From: DASVXQ01 sp036392615
Lineage (GTDB): Bacteria; Actinomycetota; CALGFH01
Length of the DNA stretch: 64,000 nucleotides
Assembly (NCBI GenBank): GCA_036392615.1
Contig: DASVXQ010000414.1
Span: forward strand, 1 to 64,000
Direction: 5' to 3'
Position 1 is the first letter of the stretch. Each line of letters starts with the position of its first letter. The translations under genes were made by a program, and so were the position numbers. The notes below the pieces were generated by a model that saw nothing but the letters and a program-made list of their open reading frames with translations, had not been told where the DNA came from and ran no database searches. Positions 63,948 through 64,000 of this stretch are shown one piece after another.

Positions 63948-64000
63948 CTAGCGGGCGACCAGGTGTGGCGAGGAAGTCGTCGAGCAGGCCAATGGCCTCG

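Overview
The window is GC-rich DNA whose gene content points to an actinobacterium, probably from soil and from a poorly sampled lineage. The signs are a DUF6458-type membrane protein, a short Cys/His protein of a kind seen in actinobacteria, a mycothiol-enzyme-like DsbA protein, MalT-type LuxR regulators, many GTG starts and strong GGAGG ribosome binding sites. This is inferred from protein families only; there is no rRNA or other phylogenetic marker.

Region 1 (1-19.8 kb) is mostly envelope and regulatory genes: a secreted PQQ-type beta-propeller, membrane proteins, a NERD-like protein, a lipid-kinase-like protein, two large MalT/LuxR regulators around a K+-channel-like protein, a ClC channel, a VWA protein and a universal stress protein. 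Several genes here are broken: a DUF7144-type protein that lost its first helix, an MHS-family transporter with an amber stop and a frameshift, and abutting fragments of a BTAD regulator and a serine beta-lactamase.

Region 2 (20.0-30.6 kb) is the most unusual part. Behind chimeric IS5/IS110 debris lie two giant paralogous proteins (1749 and 1406 aa) that share a scaffold of about 1100-1200 residues. One ends in an alpha/beta-hydrolase plus a beta-sandwich; the other ends in a papain-like cysteine protease. A 93-aa TIG-like protein sits between them. I do not recognise this as a described system; it looks like a polymorphic scaffold with exchangeable enzymatic ends.

Region 3 (30.8-43.1 kb) holds a quinone-oxidoreductase-like gene, a frameshifted GNAT gene and a YbaK-type deacylase. 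A divergent GntR/UTRA regulator then faces a tight nine-gene operon: a sugar-type ABC importer (ATPase, binding lipoprotein, two permeases), a zinc dehydrogenase, and two TIM-barrel isomerase/epimerase plus Gfo/Idh dehydrogenase pairs. This looks like uptake and oxidation of a polyol or inositol-like sugar.

Region 4 (43.1-55 kb) is a mobile and defence-like zone: inverted IS6-like ends around 1.6 kb of debris, a scramblase-like protein with N-terminal repeats, a PIN-domain fragment, a 1416-aa DUF4011-helicase-endonuclease protein resembling the Hhe defence type, IS3 and integrase-type remnants, and a small operon of Cys-rich protein, PASTA-like lipoprotein and membrane protein.

Region 5 (55.3-64 kb) has a large AAA/TPR regulator, a DsbA-like protein, a sensor-like membrane protein lacking a kinase domain, and a 14-helix-type MFS exporter. 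Two separate 3' halves of tRNA genes (Lys-CUU and Thr-UGU) lie 300 bp apart and look like attachment-site scars. An IS6-type end runs off the right edge.
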